Source: Diphasiastrum complanatum | Lineage: Eukaryota > Streptophyta > Lycopodiopsida > Lycopodiales > Lycopodiaceae | Reading direction: 5' to 3' | Assembly: GCA_029204225.1 (NCBI GenBank) | Contig: CM055107.1 | Location: forward strand, 10,088,472 to 10,152,471 | Length of the DNA stretch: 64,000 nucleotides | In this document: positions 33,761-45,691 of the stretch, piece by piece | Numbering within the stretch: the stretch's first letter is position 1 | Layout of the letters: each line of letters opens with the position of its first letter | Notes under the pieces: model-generated | Database searches by the model: none | Seen by the model: only the letters and a program-made list of their open reading frames with translations | Told to the model about the DNA's origin: nothing | Program-made: the position numbers and the translations under genes

Positions 33761-34521
33761 AATTTTGCTCAATGACTTTGATGGTCAAGTTGAAGATCAA
33801 GAGGTTGATCTCAAAGGGCTTCAACAAACAAAAGGGAAGCTGACAATTTGGAGCTAGTCAAGAGCATCAAAGAAGAGTCAATTGGCAAAGATGTTATTGA
33901 TCTATTATTGCAAGTTATTGAATACTCAAGTAAGGTCAAAGGAATGGCAAGGAAGTGTTGTTCAAGTTTGCTTTACTTGTTCTATCTCATGTTTGAGCAA
34001 TTTGATGTGGATGTGTGCAAATTGTCAAGATATGGTAAAACTAGCTACATTGGTGAGCATCATTTTGATGTTGCATTCTTGCCTGGTTTTGTTGATGGAA
34101 ATGAAGCTATTGGAGGTTCATTATGTCACTCATTCCTGATCAAGTAATTAAGTGATGATGGCATCTTATGGCAAGATGGAGATGGAGGCTCATTCATGGA
34201 GTTTCATGGCAACAAAGGACAAAGGAGGAGGAGACATGCAAGCAAATGTTGATCACTCACATTTTTTGTTTGTTTGTTGTATTTTTCAAGAGAGTTCAGA
34301 GTTGGAAGCATGGTGGAATCATTCCATTTACATTCTATTTGATTCTTCATGTACTAGTTACTTCTTGACATGTAAAATTGATGTAAGAAATAGTGAAGCA
34401 TCCCAAGTGGACACTATTCTCTATATCACTTGTGAAAGCTATTTTAGAACATTATAGGATGGAGATCATTCTAGAGTTGGATCAAAGTTCTATGGTTAAG
34501 CTAAAACTAGTTGAAGAGGGA
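33761..34521 (+). other. CopD 3' non-coding region
   Basis: Between the truncated RT and the 3' LTR. Open frames at 33848 and 34152 show no recognisable domain. It ends with the purine-rich GTTGAAGAGGGA before the LTR, a plausible polypurine tract. Confidence 0.5.
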
Positions 34522-35154
34522 TGTGAGAAATTCAACTACTTTAATCATATTTGCTACATTTCTACATTTGGCAAATTGAGGCCAAGTTTATATTAGACTT
34601 AGAGTTTGACTTCTCAAAGTTAGTCTAAATTTCATTTGCATAAACACTTTTTGAGAGTTTGGGAAATGTAGAAGTCGAGTTTGAGTAGATCCAAATTTAA
34701 ATGTTGGGTACATTGAATCTAGACCCAAAAATAGGGTTTACATTCTGGAGGGAAACCCAAGTGGCCAAATAGGGTTTGGACCTGTTATAAAAGGATGTAA
34801 CTCATGGGGAAGCATATCTTCTCTCTTATCTATCTCATTTCATGCTTATACATAGTTCTCTTGGGTTCTACTATTCATTGGTGCACTATACTTGTGATAT
34901 CTTGCAATTCTATGTGAAGAATGATCTATATTTGTTTTTTTCAAGTTCACACATGTGAAATACAGTAGCTTGTTGTAAATGTATGGAAATAAAACATTAC
35001 TTTATGTTTTGATTCATGTTTTATCAAGTTCTATTAGAGTTTGCATTCTATTTCGTGTGTAGATGCTGATTTTTCTACACTGGCAAGATTGATGGAGTGG
35101 CTTGTTTTGTAACCAAAGATCTTTAGTAGATTTGGATTCAAATTGATCCTCACA
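34522..35154 (+). repeat. CopD 3' LTR
   Basis: 633 bp, homologous to 21202-21829 with visible small indels; the terminal AAATCTTTCACA of the 5' copy is shortened to a TCACA end. CACACATGTG at 34948-34957. Confidence 0.92.
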
Positions 35155-35159
35155 AGGGG

Positions 35160-35999
35160 TATAGGTGTGTTTTTTTTAGAAAAGAAGAGTGTTATTGCTT
35201 ATAGACATTTCAACCTTGGTGAGGAGTTTACTCATGAGGGGATCTCTAGAGCTCCTCCATGATGTAGTTGTGATAGTTATAAGGCACCACTAGAAGATTT
35301 CAAGAGTCAAGTCTTAAGGTTGTTGATCTTGTAAATGTTGATGAGTTTGAATGATTACACGATATAAGGAGTGCACCTAGGGGGAGTAAAGTGTATTTTC
35401 TACTAACTTTGATGCGGTGGCTTCTATTTTTGAGTGTTCTACTCTTTATAGGTGTACGGTGGATCTTCATGCTAACCAAGAAGAGGATGGTTGTCATACT
35501 ATTTAATTAGATATCAACTATGTGATGTCTTTGACATGCTAAATTGACATGAAAAGTATTGAGCAACTACTATAGTGTATGAGATATTGATAGTTTAACA
35601 TTGATAGGTTAGTCTCTCTTTGGTAATTATCTTAGGAATGAGATTTCATAGGTATCATATTTACAATGTTTCCAGTGACTTTTGTAATGATTCTTTCTAC
35701 AAGTGTCACACTCTTATTGTGAGAAATAATCTTTTCTAGTGTATGAGATATTAATAGTTTAATACCAATAAGCTAGTCTCTTTTTGGCAATTCTTTTAGG
35801 AATGAGATTTCATAGGTATCATACTTACAATGTTTCCAATAACTTTTGTAATAATTCTTTCTACACATGTCACACTCTTGTTGTGAGAAATAGTTAGGGT
35901 GCTACATTCTTACTAGAGCATTTGAGGGTGACCGTTAAATGGAATAGTAGGAGTTTTGATATTTAAAGGTGTGGTCATTGGTTGATGACATGTGTTATC
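35160..35999. repeat. Flank of CopD with a 163-bp tandem duplication
   Basis: Two copies start AGTGTATGAGATATT at about 35575 and 35738. They share TAGGAATGAGATTTCATAGG, CACACTCTT and GTGAGAAATA words. The rest of the stretch (35160-35570 and 35895-35999) shows no gene. Confidence 0.75.
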
Positions 36000-36532
36000 T
36001 ACCTCTACTAGCATCGATTCTCTATGGTTTGCTACGAAATCTCTCAGCTAGCAGCGACCCTACTTCTCAGCTACAAGTTATGCTAAACAACTAGCACCAA
36101 GGTTATATTATCTTCAATTGCTGCTATTCAGTTAGTTGAGTCTCGGATATTCGAAGACTATTCAACCAGCTACTGTTCGAAACAGAATTGGATTTGACAA
36201 ACAACTCTGCTATGGATTCTAGTCAGCTCTCTACAAAACAATGGCAGTATAGTGATGTTGTACCCACCTATGGCCTAATTTTGATCCTTAATTGACAATG
36301 GATGCTCAACTTGGATTTAGGACCTGTCAAGAACTCGATTTCCTAATACTCTACAAACTGCTTTAGTTCTTTTTTTAGTTTTACAGATTGCAGATTATTC
36401 CTAATCTAGTCTACTCAAAGAACATGGAATTAAACTTATTCTACTCCTACTGAAATCACAGAATCATCAACACTACTTTTAACTAAACAACTAGGAACCC
36501 TAAAGATTGCTTGCTACAATTGTCACTCAACA
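36000..36532 (-). repeat. GypE LTR, second copy, antisense
   Basis: Reverse complement of about 27098-27645. The right edge (TCAACA on +, LTR start TGTTGAGTGAC on -) is intact. The end of the LTR (about 40 bp) is missing on the left. No internal gypsy sequence is attached, so it is a solo LTR or a fragment. Confidence 0.82.
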
Positions 36533-37114
36533 TTGATGGGGGCGTTGGAGTATGGAGAACGCGAATGGAGAAGAGAGCAGGAATATTTGTGAAACAGCTC
36601 TCCCATTACGATGGCCTGCTACATGCAAAAATAGTCTAGAAGAGTATTTATGTTAAGTATATCACAGCTTAAATATTATGTTGCTCAACAGGATCTTATA
36701 AATTAATTCATACTCACAAAAACCAAAATGAGTACAGTCCACCGAAGAGATTAGAAATGGTTTGTGTGTGGTATTACTGAAAAATGGATTTAGTCAGAAG
36801 TTTAGTTTTGAAATAGATTGAAAGAGAAGTATGAAAACACAAGTTCCTCAGACATCAAAGACAGCCATCGTCTGATCAGAAATTGAGGAGTCGTAGACAT
36901 CTATGTTCTTATCAGAGTGAGTGAACAAGTGTGATCAAACAGCAATGAAGTGCATTCAAATCACAACGAGCATTTATCTACGTTATTACAGATAGAAAAG
37001 TGTGTTGCTGCTATATTACACTGAAGCACAACAAAATAGCAGTTACAATCATAATGACGGCGTAATTGGGAGGCTCAAAATCATTTGTCTCATGGACGAA
37101 GCCTCACGATGTAC
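36533..37114. other. Unrecognised stretch
   Basis: About 580 bp between the GypE LTR and an antisense copia RT. No gene. It could be degenerate LTR of that copia fragment. Confidence 0.4.
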
Positions 37115-37440
37115 CTTGACTAATGAAGGTATAACGTTCTTTCGTCATAGTTGCGGTCGATTTGCAAGCCCAGATAACATCTGGCTTCTCCTAGGTCTGT
37201 TATCCCGAAATGTTTTGAGTTATCGCTCTTCACTCCTGCAATCAGCTCTTCGCTTCTGCATAGTATCAGGGTGTTGTCCACATACATGACAACAATGATG
37301 ATCTCCCCGTATGTGATCCTTATATAAACATTGGAATCAGCCATTAGTGGCTGGAATCCCAAGGATCTCAGGGCATGGTCTTTTTTCTTGTACCATTGTC
37401 GTGTGGATTGCTTCAGGCCATAGATACTTCTGTGCATTCG
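37115..37440 (-). pseudogene. CopJ reverse transcriptase fragment (antisense)
   Basis: Antisense frame HRSIYGLKQSTRQWYKK, SNVYIRITYGE, VVMYVDNTLILCRSEEL (the catalytic YVDD is YVDN) and ITDLGEARCYLGLQIDR. Same family as the fragment at 48517-48840. Only the thumb-proximal part of the RT remains; loss of the second catalytic Asp and the lack of flanking domains show that it is dead. Confidence 0.9.
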
Positions 37441-37732
37441 GCATGCATAGATGCATCATAAAAGAATATAATAGAGGTCTTTACGAATAGTCTCGATAGT
37501 TTGACTACATGCGATATTTCGTCTATTTCGGTCATTGCTCTGCTACGAGGTTATGCAGAGTAGGGACTCGGCCTTCAACAATTTGGATTGCCTGTTTGTA
37601 GAGAATGGATCTAGATTAAAGAATTGGATGAAGGAGAAAATTGAATCCAACAGGAATACATGTGGGCACTACAGGGTAGATGCTCTGAATCTTTGTGATC
37701 AGGGATGGCATTGGAATACCTGGTAGGGATAG
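37441..37732. other. Unrecognised stretch
   Basis: About 290 bp; no gene or repeat that I can name. Confidence 0.4.
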
Positions 37733-38318
37733 CACTGCAAAATGACATGGGATGATCATCAGGGGACAACTATTTCATATTGGACTTGAGTCATTGGCAT
37801 GGACAGGACTTACAGGTGGGATTCATGATGGAATCAGGAAGCTGCAAACGCAAATGGGCAAAGCGTGAAGCTTTGAGAGCCAGCTCTAGGTTGGAGAGTT
37901 GATGGAGATCGCACGGGGTGTGAGCGGAGGGCAAACACTATGGTGAGTATTTTGCTAGCGATCTACTGGAGGGGACATTGATGGTGAGGACTTCATGGTG
38001 TGCTCATTTGGGAGTACAGATTGGCATTACAGTAGGGGGCCAGTCATTGGACATTGGCATCGATGGGGAGACATCTACCATCACGGGCGTGGATAAGCTA
38101 CCTATAGCTTTCATGCAGTTGGTTGTATTTGCAGGAGTCTAGACTTGGCACAGGTGTTGGAATTTCCATGGTTCAGATTCTCAGGTGGTGAGATCATGGA
38201 TAAGCCTAGATGAAGTCATTCAGAGCCATATACCTCAATACGATCAGGGAGACAATAGTCTCGAGATCCCATGAGCGGCGACTCAGAGACAGGCTTGCGT
38301 TGGCATGGTGTCGGGTGA
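37733..38318 (+). repeat. Older RtH-family copy, left part (segment A)
   Basis: A direct repeat of 43346-43920 with high similarity (starts at a GCACTG word and ends at GGTGTCGGGTG). It lies immediately left of the RtH 5' LTR. Non-coding. Confidence 0.82.
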
Positions 38319-38788
38319 AGTTAAAAATCTGTTTTGATCTGATTCATTAGTATAAGCTCTAAATGTGATGATGTAATTATTGTACAGTTTATTTGATTTG
38401 CTATATTCAGTTGTATTCGGGACGTGACCCGTTAGGATATATTGAACAGGCACTAATCCCATAGCCGGCTACTTGGGTTAGCTGAGTAGCCACACACAGG
38501 AAAATTAGTCTGTACAGAGTTATTTACAGTACTTGCTATACTTGGGGGCATGTCCCAAGTTTGTCGGTCGCATTTGGCCATATTGGGCCCTGACCTTAGT
38601 TTGACAGGTGGTAGGCCAATTTTAGGACTCCTGCCTTTTCATGCAGTTTGTGAATACTCTATATGTACAGTGTTTCTTTGTAATCTATTAACTTTTGTTG
38701 TGTCATCTTTGAGAGCTTGTGAGGAGTGGCTATGGTGATTATGTAATGTAATCTGCATACTGCACTAGATTCTATCAGAATTTCAACT
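38319..38788 (+). repeat. RtH 5' LTR
   Basis: Starts AGTTAAAAATC and ends TTTCAACT, so its terminal 11 bp are an imperfect inverted repeat of each other. These are not the usual TG...CA ends. It is followed at once by a primer site. The pair is 45692-46163. Confidence 0.82.
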
Positions 38789-38800
38789 TGGTATCAGAGC
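38789..38800 (+). promoter_or_regulatory. RtH primer-binding site
   Basis: TGGTATCAGAGC, the initiator tRNA-Met type, directly after the LTR. Confidence 0.88.
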
Positions 38801-39536
38801 GTCAGGGTGATGCAGGTATGCACGATCCGGTGGAGCTATGGGATAGCATCTTTCACCAAGAAAAATAGCACTCAAAGCGTCTCAGGAGAGAGGACTCCAT
38901 ACGGGGGGGGCATCGGTAGTCCGGATGGCAAGAGACGACAAAGTTCCTTTGATCGGAGCTTCAGGGAAGATTAGAACGATCGTCGTAGGTGGATTCCGGG
39001 AAGAATTCACGGAAAAATTGCTCAAAAATGGTTGGATGTGGCTATGACAGAAAATTGGCCAGAACTTCTTCGGTAACCCGTCAATTACTGAGTGAAGTAG
39101 ATTGAAAGGTGGAGCAGGGTAGTGGAAACTCAGGTTTGAGTGGATTTTGCAATTTATTTATAGTGGGAGGAAAAAGCGGCAGTTCAGGGAACTAGTCGTA
39201 GTGGCTTCGTTTTTGGGAAAAACGTAAAGTTGTGGATCTTTCTCCATAATCAACAGAACTGGGCACTGTAAATTGCTACCCAACATTGTATGGGAAAGGC
39301 CAAGTGATTGCTAGAAGGGCAAGGTCAGCCATGGAGCAATCATAGAGCAATTAATCCTTCTCTCATCTATGAAAAAATAGGATAGCTAGGGTTTTACTGC
39401 ACAAAAACGTGGATATTTCACAAATGAAAACCGTTTTTTATTCTGTCAAGAGCTGCAGATGGGCGCCCTAGCACAATAAAGGATCTGGTCAAGGGCCGTG
39501 ACTGGCCGCGGGCTATAGAAGGAGTTATCTCCATTC
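38801..39536 (+). other. RtH 5' internal region, non-coding
   Basis: About 735 bp up to the CopF LTR. No ORF of note; a run of eight G occurs near 38904. Confidence 0.5.
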
Positions 39537-39866
39537 TATTGAAATATTGAAAAAATCTATCTAATGTTGAAAGTAGGGGTCCTAAAAATGCCAAAGATGA
39601 ATTGAGCTCTTTTTGGAGACTAAGCTCTTTGTGCCCTCTCTCTCTACTCAAGTTTTGTACTTTCATTTTCTCTCTCTAGCCGAGTTGATGCATTTATTGC
39701 ACTTAGTTTCATGTTTTGTTGACAGATCTTGTTTGTAACACAATAATATTTCTTGTATGATCAACTTTCCTATTGTCAATCAATGCTAGTCTGATCTTTA
39801 TGGTATTATTGGGCTTAGGAGATCAAAAGTACATGTTTAGGGCGTCCCACATGTGTGAATTCAACA
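39537..39866 (+). repeat. CopF 5' LTR, internally deleted or divergent
   Basis: Its start (ATTGAAAAAATCTATCTAATG) and its end (CCCACATGTGTGAATTCAACA) resemble the CopA LTR ends, but the length is about 330 bp against 737. CACATGTGTG lies at 39848-39857. The left edge is approximate. Confidence 0.7.
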
Positions 39867-40588
39867 TGGTATCAGAGCCTACCTAAGATTTACAAGCAAA
39901 TCTAATCAAAAAGTTCGCAAATTTGATCAGATTTCAAGCTAGGAATTGTCTAGATTCTACTTTCTAGCTAGTTTGTAGTTTTCTGGTGATTTAGAGCTTT
40001 GAACCACTTTGAATGGCCCAGATCAGGTACCGTACAGAATTTCAGGTGTAGACACGTGTGAAATCCGCCCATTTTCAGTTTGGTGGTTCTCTCTCACCTC
40101 AGATCCAAATTTCATGCAAATTAGCCCACTAAAAAGGTAGAAATGTGTAGAATCGGATGCAATTTGAATCATGACAGTTGGATAAGCCAATCAAAAGTTA
40201 TAAGCTTTTGAAGAGTCATAGGTAGGACGCCTAGACCTGTGGCAAATCGCAAATCATCCAGAAGTTGACCAATCTCATCTATATGTGATTTAGACAAAAT
40301 TTATAAGTTCTAGGCAAATTGTTTCATACAAATAGATTGTATTTGAGTCAATTTGACATTTTTGGAGTATTTCACACGTGTGAAATTCAGAGAACCATAA
40401 CTTTTGCCATACTTCATCTTTTTTTATGATTCAAATCTTGTTTTAGAGAAATTGTCAAGCTAGTGAGATCTATCTCACAGTTTTTTGCTTTGTCTTACAT
40501 AGGATTTGGTTTTTTGCCCTTGATTGGTTCCTATAGTGAGAAGATATGCAATTTTTTCATCCATCTTTTTTTATTTCCATGATTCTTT
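39867..40588 (+). other. CopF primer-binding site and leader
   Basis: TGGTATCAGAGC at 39867-39878, then a leader sharing blocks with CopA. It has GACACGTGTG at 40051-40060 and CACACGTGTG at 40373-40382. Confidence 0.8.
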
Positions 40589-43345
40589 ATGACTTCAATG
40601 GGTGTCTTTCTATTAGAAGCAAGTGAAAGATTGTCAACCTCCAATTACTCAATTTGGAAGGTTAGGATGGAATTTGTCTTAATACTACTAGATGTGATAG
40701 ATATTGTACTTGGTATTGAAGAAGAACCACAAATTCCTCAAGAAATTCCAAAGTACAAAAAGAGAGCTAGGATGGCTCTACATTATATTAAGATGAATGT
40801 CTCAAATGACATCTTAAGAGAAATTGGTGCTTGTACTAATGCCAAAGATGCTTGGGATACTCTCAAGTCCATCTATGAGGCAAAGAATACTTCTAGACTT
40901 CTAACACTAAGAAACCAAATTTTTCAAAGTGTACAGAGAAGTGATGAATGTGCTTCGGCTTATGTAATGAGAGTTAAAGACCTCCATAGAAAATTGTCAT
41001 GCATAGGAGACTCCATCAACCAAAATGAACTTGTTCAAGTCATACTTAATGGGTTAAAGGAGGAATATAACAACCTTGTTCAGAGTTATGCCATTAAGGA
41101 GGAGCTACCAAGTTTGGAAGCACTCCAAAGTGTGCTCATTTCTGAAGAATCAAGACAAGAGTATAAACTCTTGAAAATGGAGAGACTGTCTCTCAACATT
41201 GATGGTAAAGCTCTCTTTACCAAAGACAAGCACGAGACAAGAAGTAAGAATCAACACCAACCCTCTTCAAACAAGAACAATCTTATTTCCAAGGAGAAAG
41301 AAGAAGAGGATGAGTCCTCTCAAGCTTTCACATCCAAGAAGAAGAAGAAAAACATCAAGTGTTTCTTTTGTGGCAAGAAGGGGCATTATGCCACCAATTG
41401 CTTCAAAAAGAAGAGTCAATTCAAGCAAGCCAACATTTCTAATGAAGAGAAGGAAGATGCTCATGCGAGTGATGGAGAGGGATCTCTTATGGTCTCGAGT
41501 TTTTCTTCATCACCTTTCAAGAAGGATGGTTCGTGGTATATCGACAGTGGAGCTTCCTCGCATATGTGTAGCTCCAAGCATGCTTTTTCATCCATGTCAC
41601 CTTATGAAGGAGCCAAGAAGTCCATCTACACAGCAAATGATCATGAGTGTGCTATTGAAGGCATAGGGACTATTCCCATAAAGCTTTCATCATCAAAAGT
41701 TCTTTCTTTGTTTAAAGTACTTTTTGTTCCTAAGTTAAACAAAAATCTTATTAGTGTTGGGCAATTGTTTGATAGTGGACTAGATGTAAATTCCAATGTT
41801 GATACATGTACAATCAAGAAGCATGATGAGATCCTTGCATTTGGGTCTAGATATGGTGGAATCTACAAGCTTGATCCCAAAGAGTATGCTAACTCTTGTG
41901 ATGGTGCTTTTGCTTCTCATATGTCTTTGGAGGAACTATGGCATAGAAGGTTGGGGCATCCTAACTATGGTTCTATGGTGTCCATGGTCAAGAAAGCTAA
42001 AGCTATTGGCTTGCCTAATCTTATCTCCAAGAATTTCAAGCCATGTGAGGCTTGTGCCATATCTAAGTCTCATAAGCAGCCGTTTTCAAAGTCATCTATC
42101 AAGACTGCACATCCATTAGAGCTCATACACTCGGATGTGCACTTCTCATCTTCAAAGGCAAGGGTGGTGCTACTTGCTTTGTAACTTTCATTGATGATTC
42201 ACAAGATTTACTTGGTTATATCTTCTAGCTTCAAAGTCTATGTGTTTGACTATTTCCTAAAGTTCAAAGCTCTAGTTGAAAAACAATTTTCATACAAAAT
42301 CAAGATTCTTAGAAGTGATGGAGGTGGTGAGTACACTTCCAATAAATTTCATGATTATTGTGAGCTTAAAAGGGAGTTTTCTTGTGCATATACACCATCT
42401 CAAAATGGGGTGGCTGAAAGAAAGAATAGAATCTTGTGTGAATGTGCCAAAACCATTAGAATTGAGGCATCCTTGCCAAAAGACTTTTGGGGTGAGGCCA
42501 TCAATTGTTCAAACTATCTTTGCAATCGACTCCCTCATGTTGCACTTGGAGGAAAGTCACCATATGAAGCACTTTATTTGAAGAAACCTAAGGTTGATCA
42601 CCTTAGAGTATTTGGATGCATATGCTTTGTCCATATTCCCTTGGAAACGAGAAAGAAGGATGATCCTTGTGCAAGCAAAGGAGTAATGGTTGGATATTCA
42701 TCCAACAAGAAAGCCTATCGAATCTACATGCTCTCTAGTTCTAAAGTAATTGATAATAGAGATGTAGTTTTTCATGAAGAAGAAAAGTCCAATCTTGGAG
42801 GGGCCGAGATCAAGCAACCTCAAAATCTATCACCTTTTGTTATTGAAGACAATCAACATATGGAGGAGTCGAGATTTGAAGATGGAAATCCTCGGATTTT
42901 CACTCCTAGAATATCCATGAGGGAGAGATCCGAGCCTAAGAGGCTCACTTATGATGACAAAGGAAAACAAGTGGATCTTGATTCCACTTATGCTTATTTT
43001 GTTTCTCATGAGGAGCCCAAAGATGTCCAAGAAGCCCTCAATACCAAGGAGTGGTATGAGGCCATGAAGATTGAATATGATGCCTTGATCACCAACCACA
43101 CATGGGAGCTAGTGGATCCAACACAACGTGCATATCATTGGATGCAAGTGGGTGTTCAAGATCAAGTACAATCATGATGGCTCCATCAACAAGTACAAGG
43201 CAAGATTATGTGCTAAAGGCTTTGCACAAACATATGGCCTTAACTATGAAGAAACCTTTGCTTCTGTAGCAAAGATGGTGACAATAAGAATCATAAACTC
43301 TCTTGTCTTATTTTTTAAGTGGAAATTGTATCAACTTGATGTCTC
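40589..43345 (+). pseudogene. CopF Gag-Pol, frameshifted and truncated in RT
   Basis: Starts MTSMGVFLLEASERL. Gag carries ALHYIKMNVSNDILREIG and the zinc knuckle CFFCGKKGHYATNCF; protease motif YIDSGASSHMC; pre-integrase HRRLGHPNYGS; integrase HSDVHFSSS, RSDGGGEYTSNKF and QNGVAERKNR. Against CopA there is a small deletion near 42155, a one-base loss near 42199 (DDYTR region) and another shift near 43115-43130. The RT stops at FFKWKLYQLDVS, where segment A' of RtH begins; the YVDD palm and RNase H are gone. A member of the same family as CopA, but older. Confidence 0.93.
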
Positions 43346-45691
43346 AGCACTGTAGGGTGACATGGGATGATCATCGTGGGGCAGCTATTTCATATTGGAC
43401 TTGAGTCATTGGTATGGACAGGACTTACAGGTGGGATTCATGATGGAATCAGAACACTGCAAACACAAATGATTTGAGAGCCAACTCTAGGTTGGAGAGC
43501 TGATGGAGATCGCACGGGTGTCATCGAAGGGCAAACACTATGATGGGTGTTTTGCTAGCGATCTACTGTAGGGGACATTGATGGTGAGGACTCATGGTGT
43601 GCTCATTTGGGAGTACAGATTGGCATTAAAGTAGGGGGGGGGCCAGTCATTGGACATTGGCATCGATGGGGAGACATCTACCATCACGGGCGTGGATAAG
43701 CTACCTATAGTTTTCATGTAGTTGGCTGTATTTGCAGGAGTCTAGGCTTGGCACAGGTGTTGAAATTTCCATGGTGCAGATTCTCAGGTGGTGAGATCAT
43801 GGATAAGCCAAGAGGGAGTCACTCAAAGCCATATACCTCAGTACGATCAGGGAGACAATAGTCTTGAGATCCCATGAGCGGCGACTCAGGGACAGGCTTG
43901 CGTTGGCATGGTGTCGGGTGGCACATAGCCAGGGAGAGCGAGCAGATGCTAGGAGCCAGGTGGAGCAGGTGATGCTTTGAAGTTCGGCTTGTCTAGCAGG
44001 ATGGTGACCAGGATCGGAGACATCAGGTGAGCATAGTATGTGGATGACGAGTCCATTGGGGTGGCACTCAAGGAGATGCTACAGTTGCTCAGATATCATA
44101 TGTCATTTGATGTATGGACGATGTTCTTCAGCTGGTGCATCATGTGATGACCTAGGGACGGGTCAAGCCTACTTGGAAGTAGGTGGGATGGAGTGTACCT
44201 AGGGTGGTACATATCCTGAGGGCATGGAGTGCATTACGGGGTGATGTGGATCCAGCATGCCCATGGTTGTGAGCCAGTAGGGATGGAGATGGTTGCTTAG
44301 GGAGTGGCAGCTAATACTTTGGCGAGTGATCAGGTGAGTTGCATGGTTATATGCACACTGATCTTTAGGTTGGCATCACATGTTGTTTCTATCGATCATC
44401 TTTTGGTAAGCAGGATACAACTTTTGGTTAGATCTAGTTGGAATCTAGTTGCACTATAGGTGGACAGATTCTTGGGGAGCTATCAACGGATAATGGATAC
44501 TTGGTGATCAGATGGTACAGGGTACGGGGTTCTGGAGCTATCCTACCTGATATGTTATGGATCTGGGTGAGTTATTCATCACGATAGTGGATCTAGTTTG
44601 TATTTGCTTTGGCTTGGACGCTGTGATGGATGTTGTGGTGAGATAGGCTCCTTGGTGGGAGGCCTATACACTGGTCAAATCAAAGTTGGCAACGTCAAGC
44701 ATGGGAAGTTGAGCCTGCATGGGATGTAGGAGAGGCAAATCATCGTCAGTATCTCTGGGAGATGGGCGAGCTACTAAGGTATAGCCTATGGTGAATTTTG
44801 CGTACATTCATTCATTGAGTCCTTGATAGACTCTTGTGCTTGGAGCATGGGGAATGGATGGGGATCAGCTTTCAGGACTTATTGGACAGTTGGATATGCT
44901 TGGACGTGAGGGAATCTTGGTTACAGGTGTAGGCCATGGTTGAAGACCTGATTTGGACGTGAGGGCATCTTGGTTACATGTGCAGGCCACGATTGAAGAC
45001 CTGATTTGGTGACCAGTGGTGTAGCAGCGGATCTACAGGTGGCACGAATGTTGGTATGACAAGATGCCACTTATGGGCAGGCCTTGGTCATGTATTTGAC
45101 GCTTTATCATTCGTGTTGGTTTGCATAAGTGTGTGTGGGCTTGCATGTTGCCTTGTCAAGGGAGTCTAGATCTGAGTCGGAGTCGTATGTGGTTGTGCAT
45201 TTGCTATAGTGAAACAAAGTCGTCATTTTATGCTCATTGACTTGTCATTGTCTACTAGTTGTCTATCTATTGAGGGAACAATCTTATGGTGGCAGTAAGA
45301 TTTTCTCAGGTTGAGTCTCAGCCGCTCATTTATGTCAGCTTTATAGGTTTGTGCTTGTAAGTGTCTGATAGGATGTCAGCCTAGCTAAATGGAGGATGTA
45401 AGTCTCATGGTGGTAGTGGGATTTCCTCAGTTTGAGCCATGTTGCTCATGTGGTCCACTTGTGCTCAAGTCAGATTGGGGACGAGTCAGTTGGTCGAGAG
45501 TACAGGCTAGACTCTCTATATGAGCATTGTGTTTACATGATACTTTGTGAGACAAACCTAGTGGTTTGTTGGTGTGCTTGAGTGTGAGTCAAGTACAGAG
45601 TAGCATGACAAGCATAACATCTTTTGGACACTCCAGACGTTGTTACAATTTATTGTTTTTTAATCTTATCATATTTGAGCTTAAGGGAGAG
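43346..45691 (+). repeat. RtH internal region, segments A' and B
   Basis: A' (43346-43920) repeats 37733-38317, and B (43921-45508) repeats 46164-47680. G-rich, with TGGTGA, GGAGAC and CATGG words. No recognisable protein. The tail (45509-45691) is unique and ends in the polypurine tract CTTAAGGGAGAGAG. Confidence 0.75.

Larger units (their letters stand above)
21202..35154 (+). mobile_element. CopD: 14-kb composite copia element with nested insertions
   Basis: The 5' LTR (21202-21829) and 3' LTR (34522-35154) are homologous, start TGTGAGAAATTCAACTA and end TCACA. Both flanks carry the same 5-bp sequence AGGGG (21197-21201 and 35155-35159), so the whole 13,953-bp block behaves as one insertion. 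Its own parts are leader, Gag, protease, GAG-pre-integrase (to about 23875), integrase second half and RT start (32806-33760), then 3' non-coding DNA. Foreign DNA of about 8.9 kb lies between the two integrase halves and contains a gypsy element and a copia RT scrap. Many stops and frameshifts make it defective. Confidence 0.92.

Noticed and set aside
33848-34457. ORFs before the CopD 3' LTR as an additional retroelement gene (envelope-like)
   Set aside because: No signal peptide, transmembrane pattern or family match; region is 3' non-coding DNA after a deletion.
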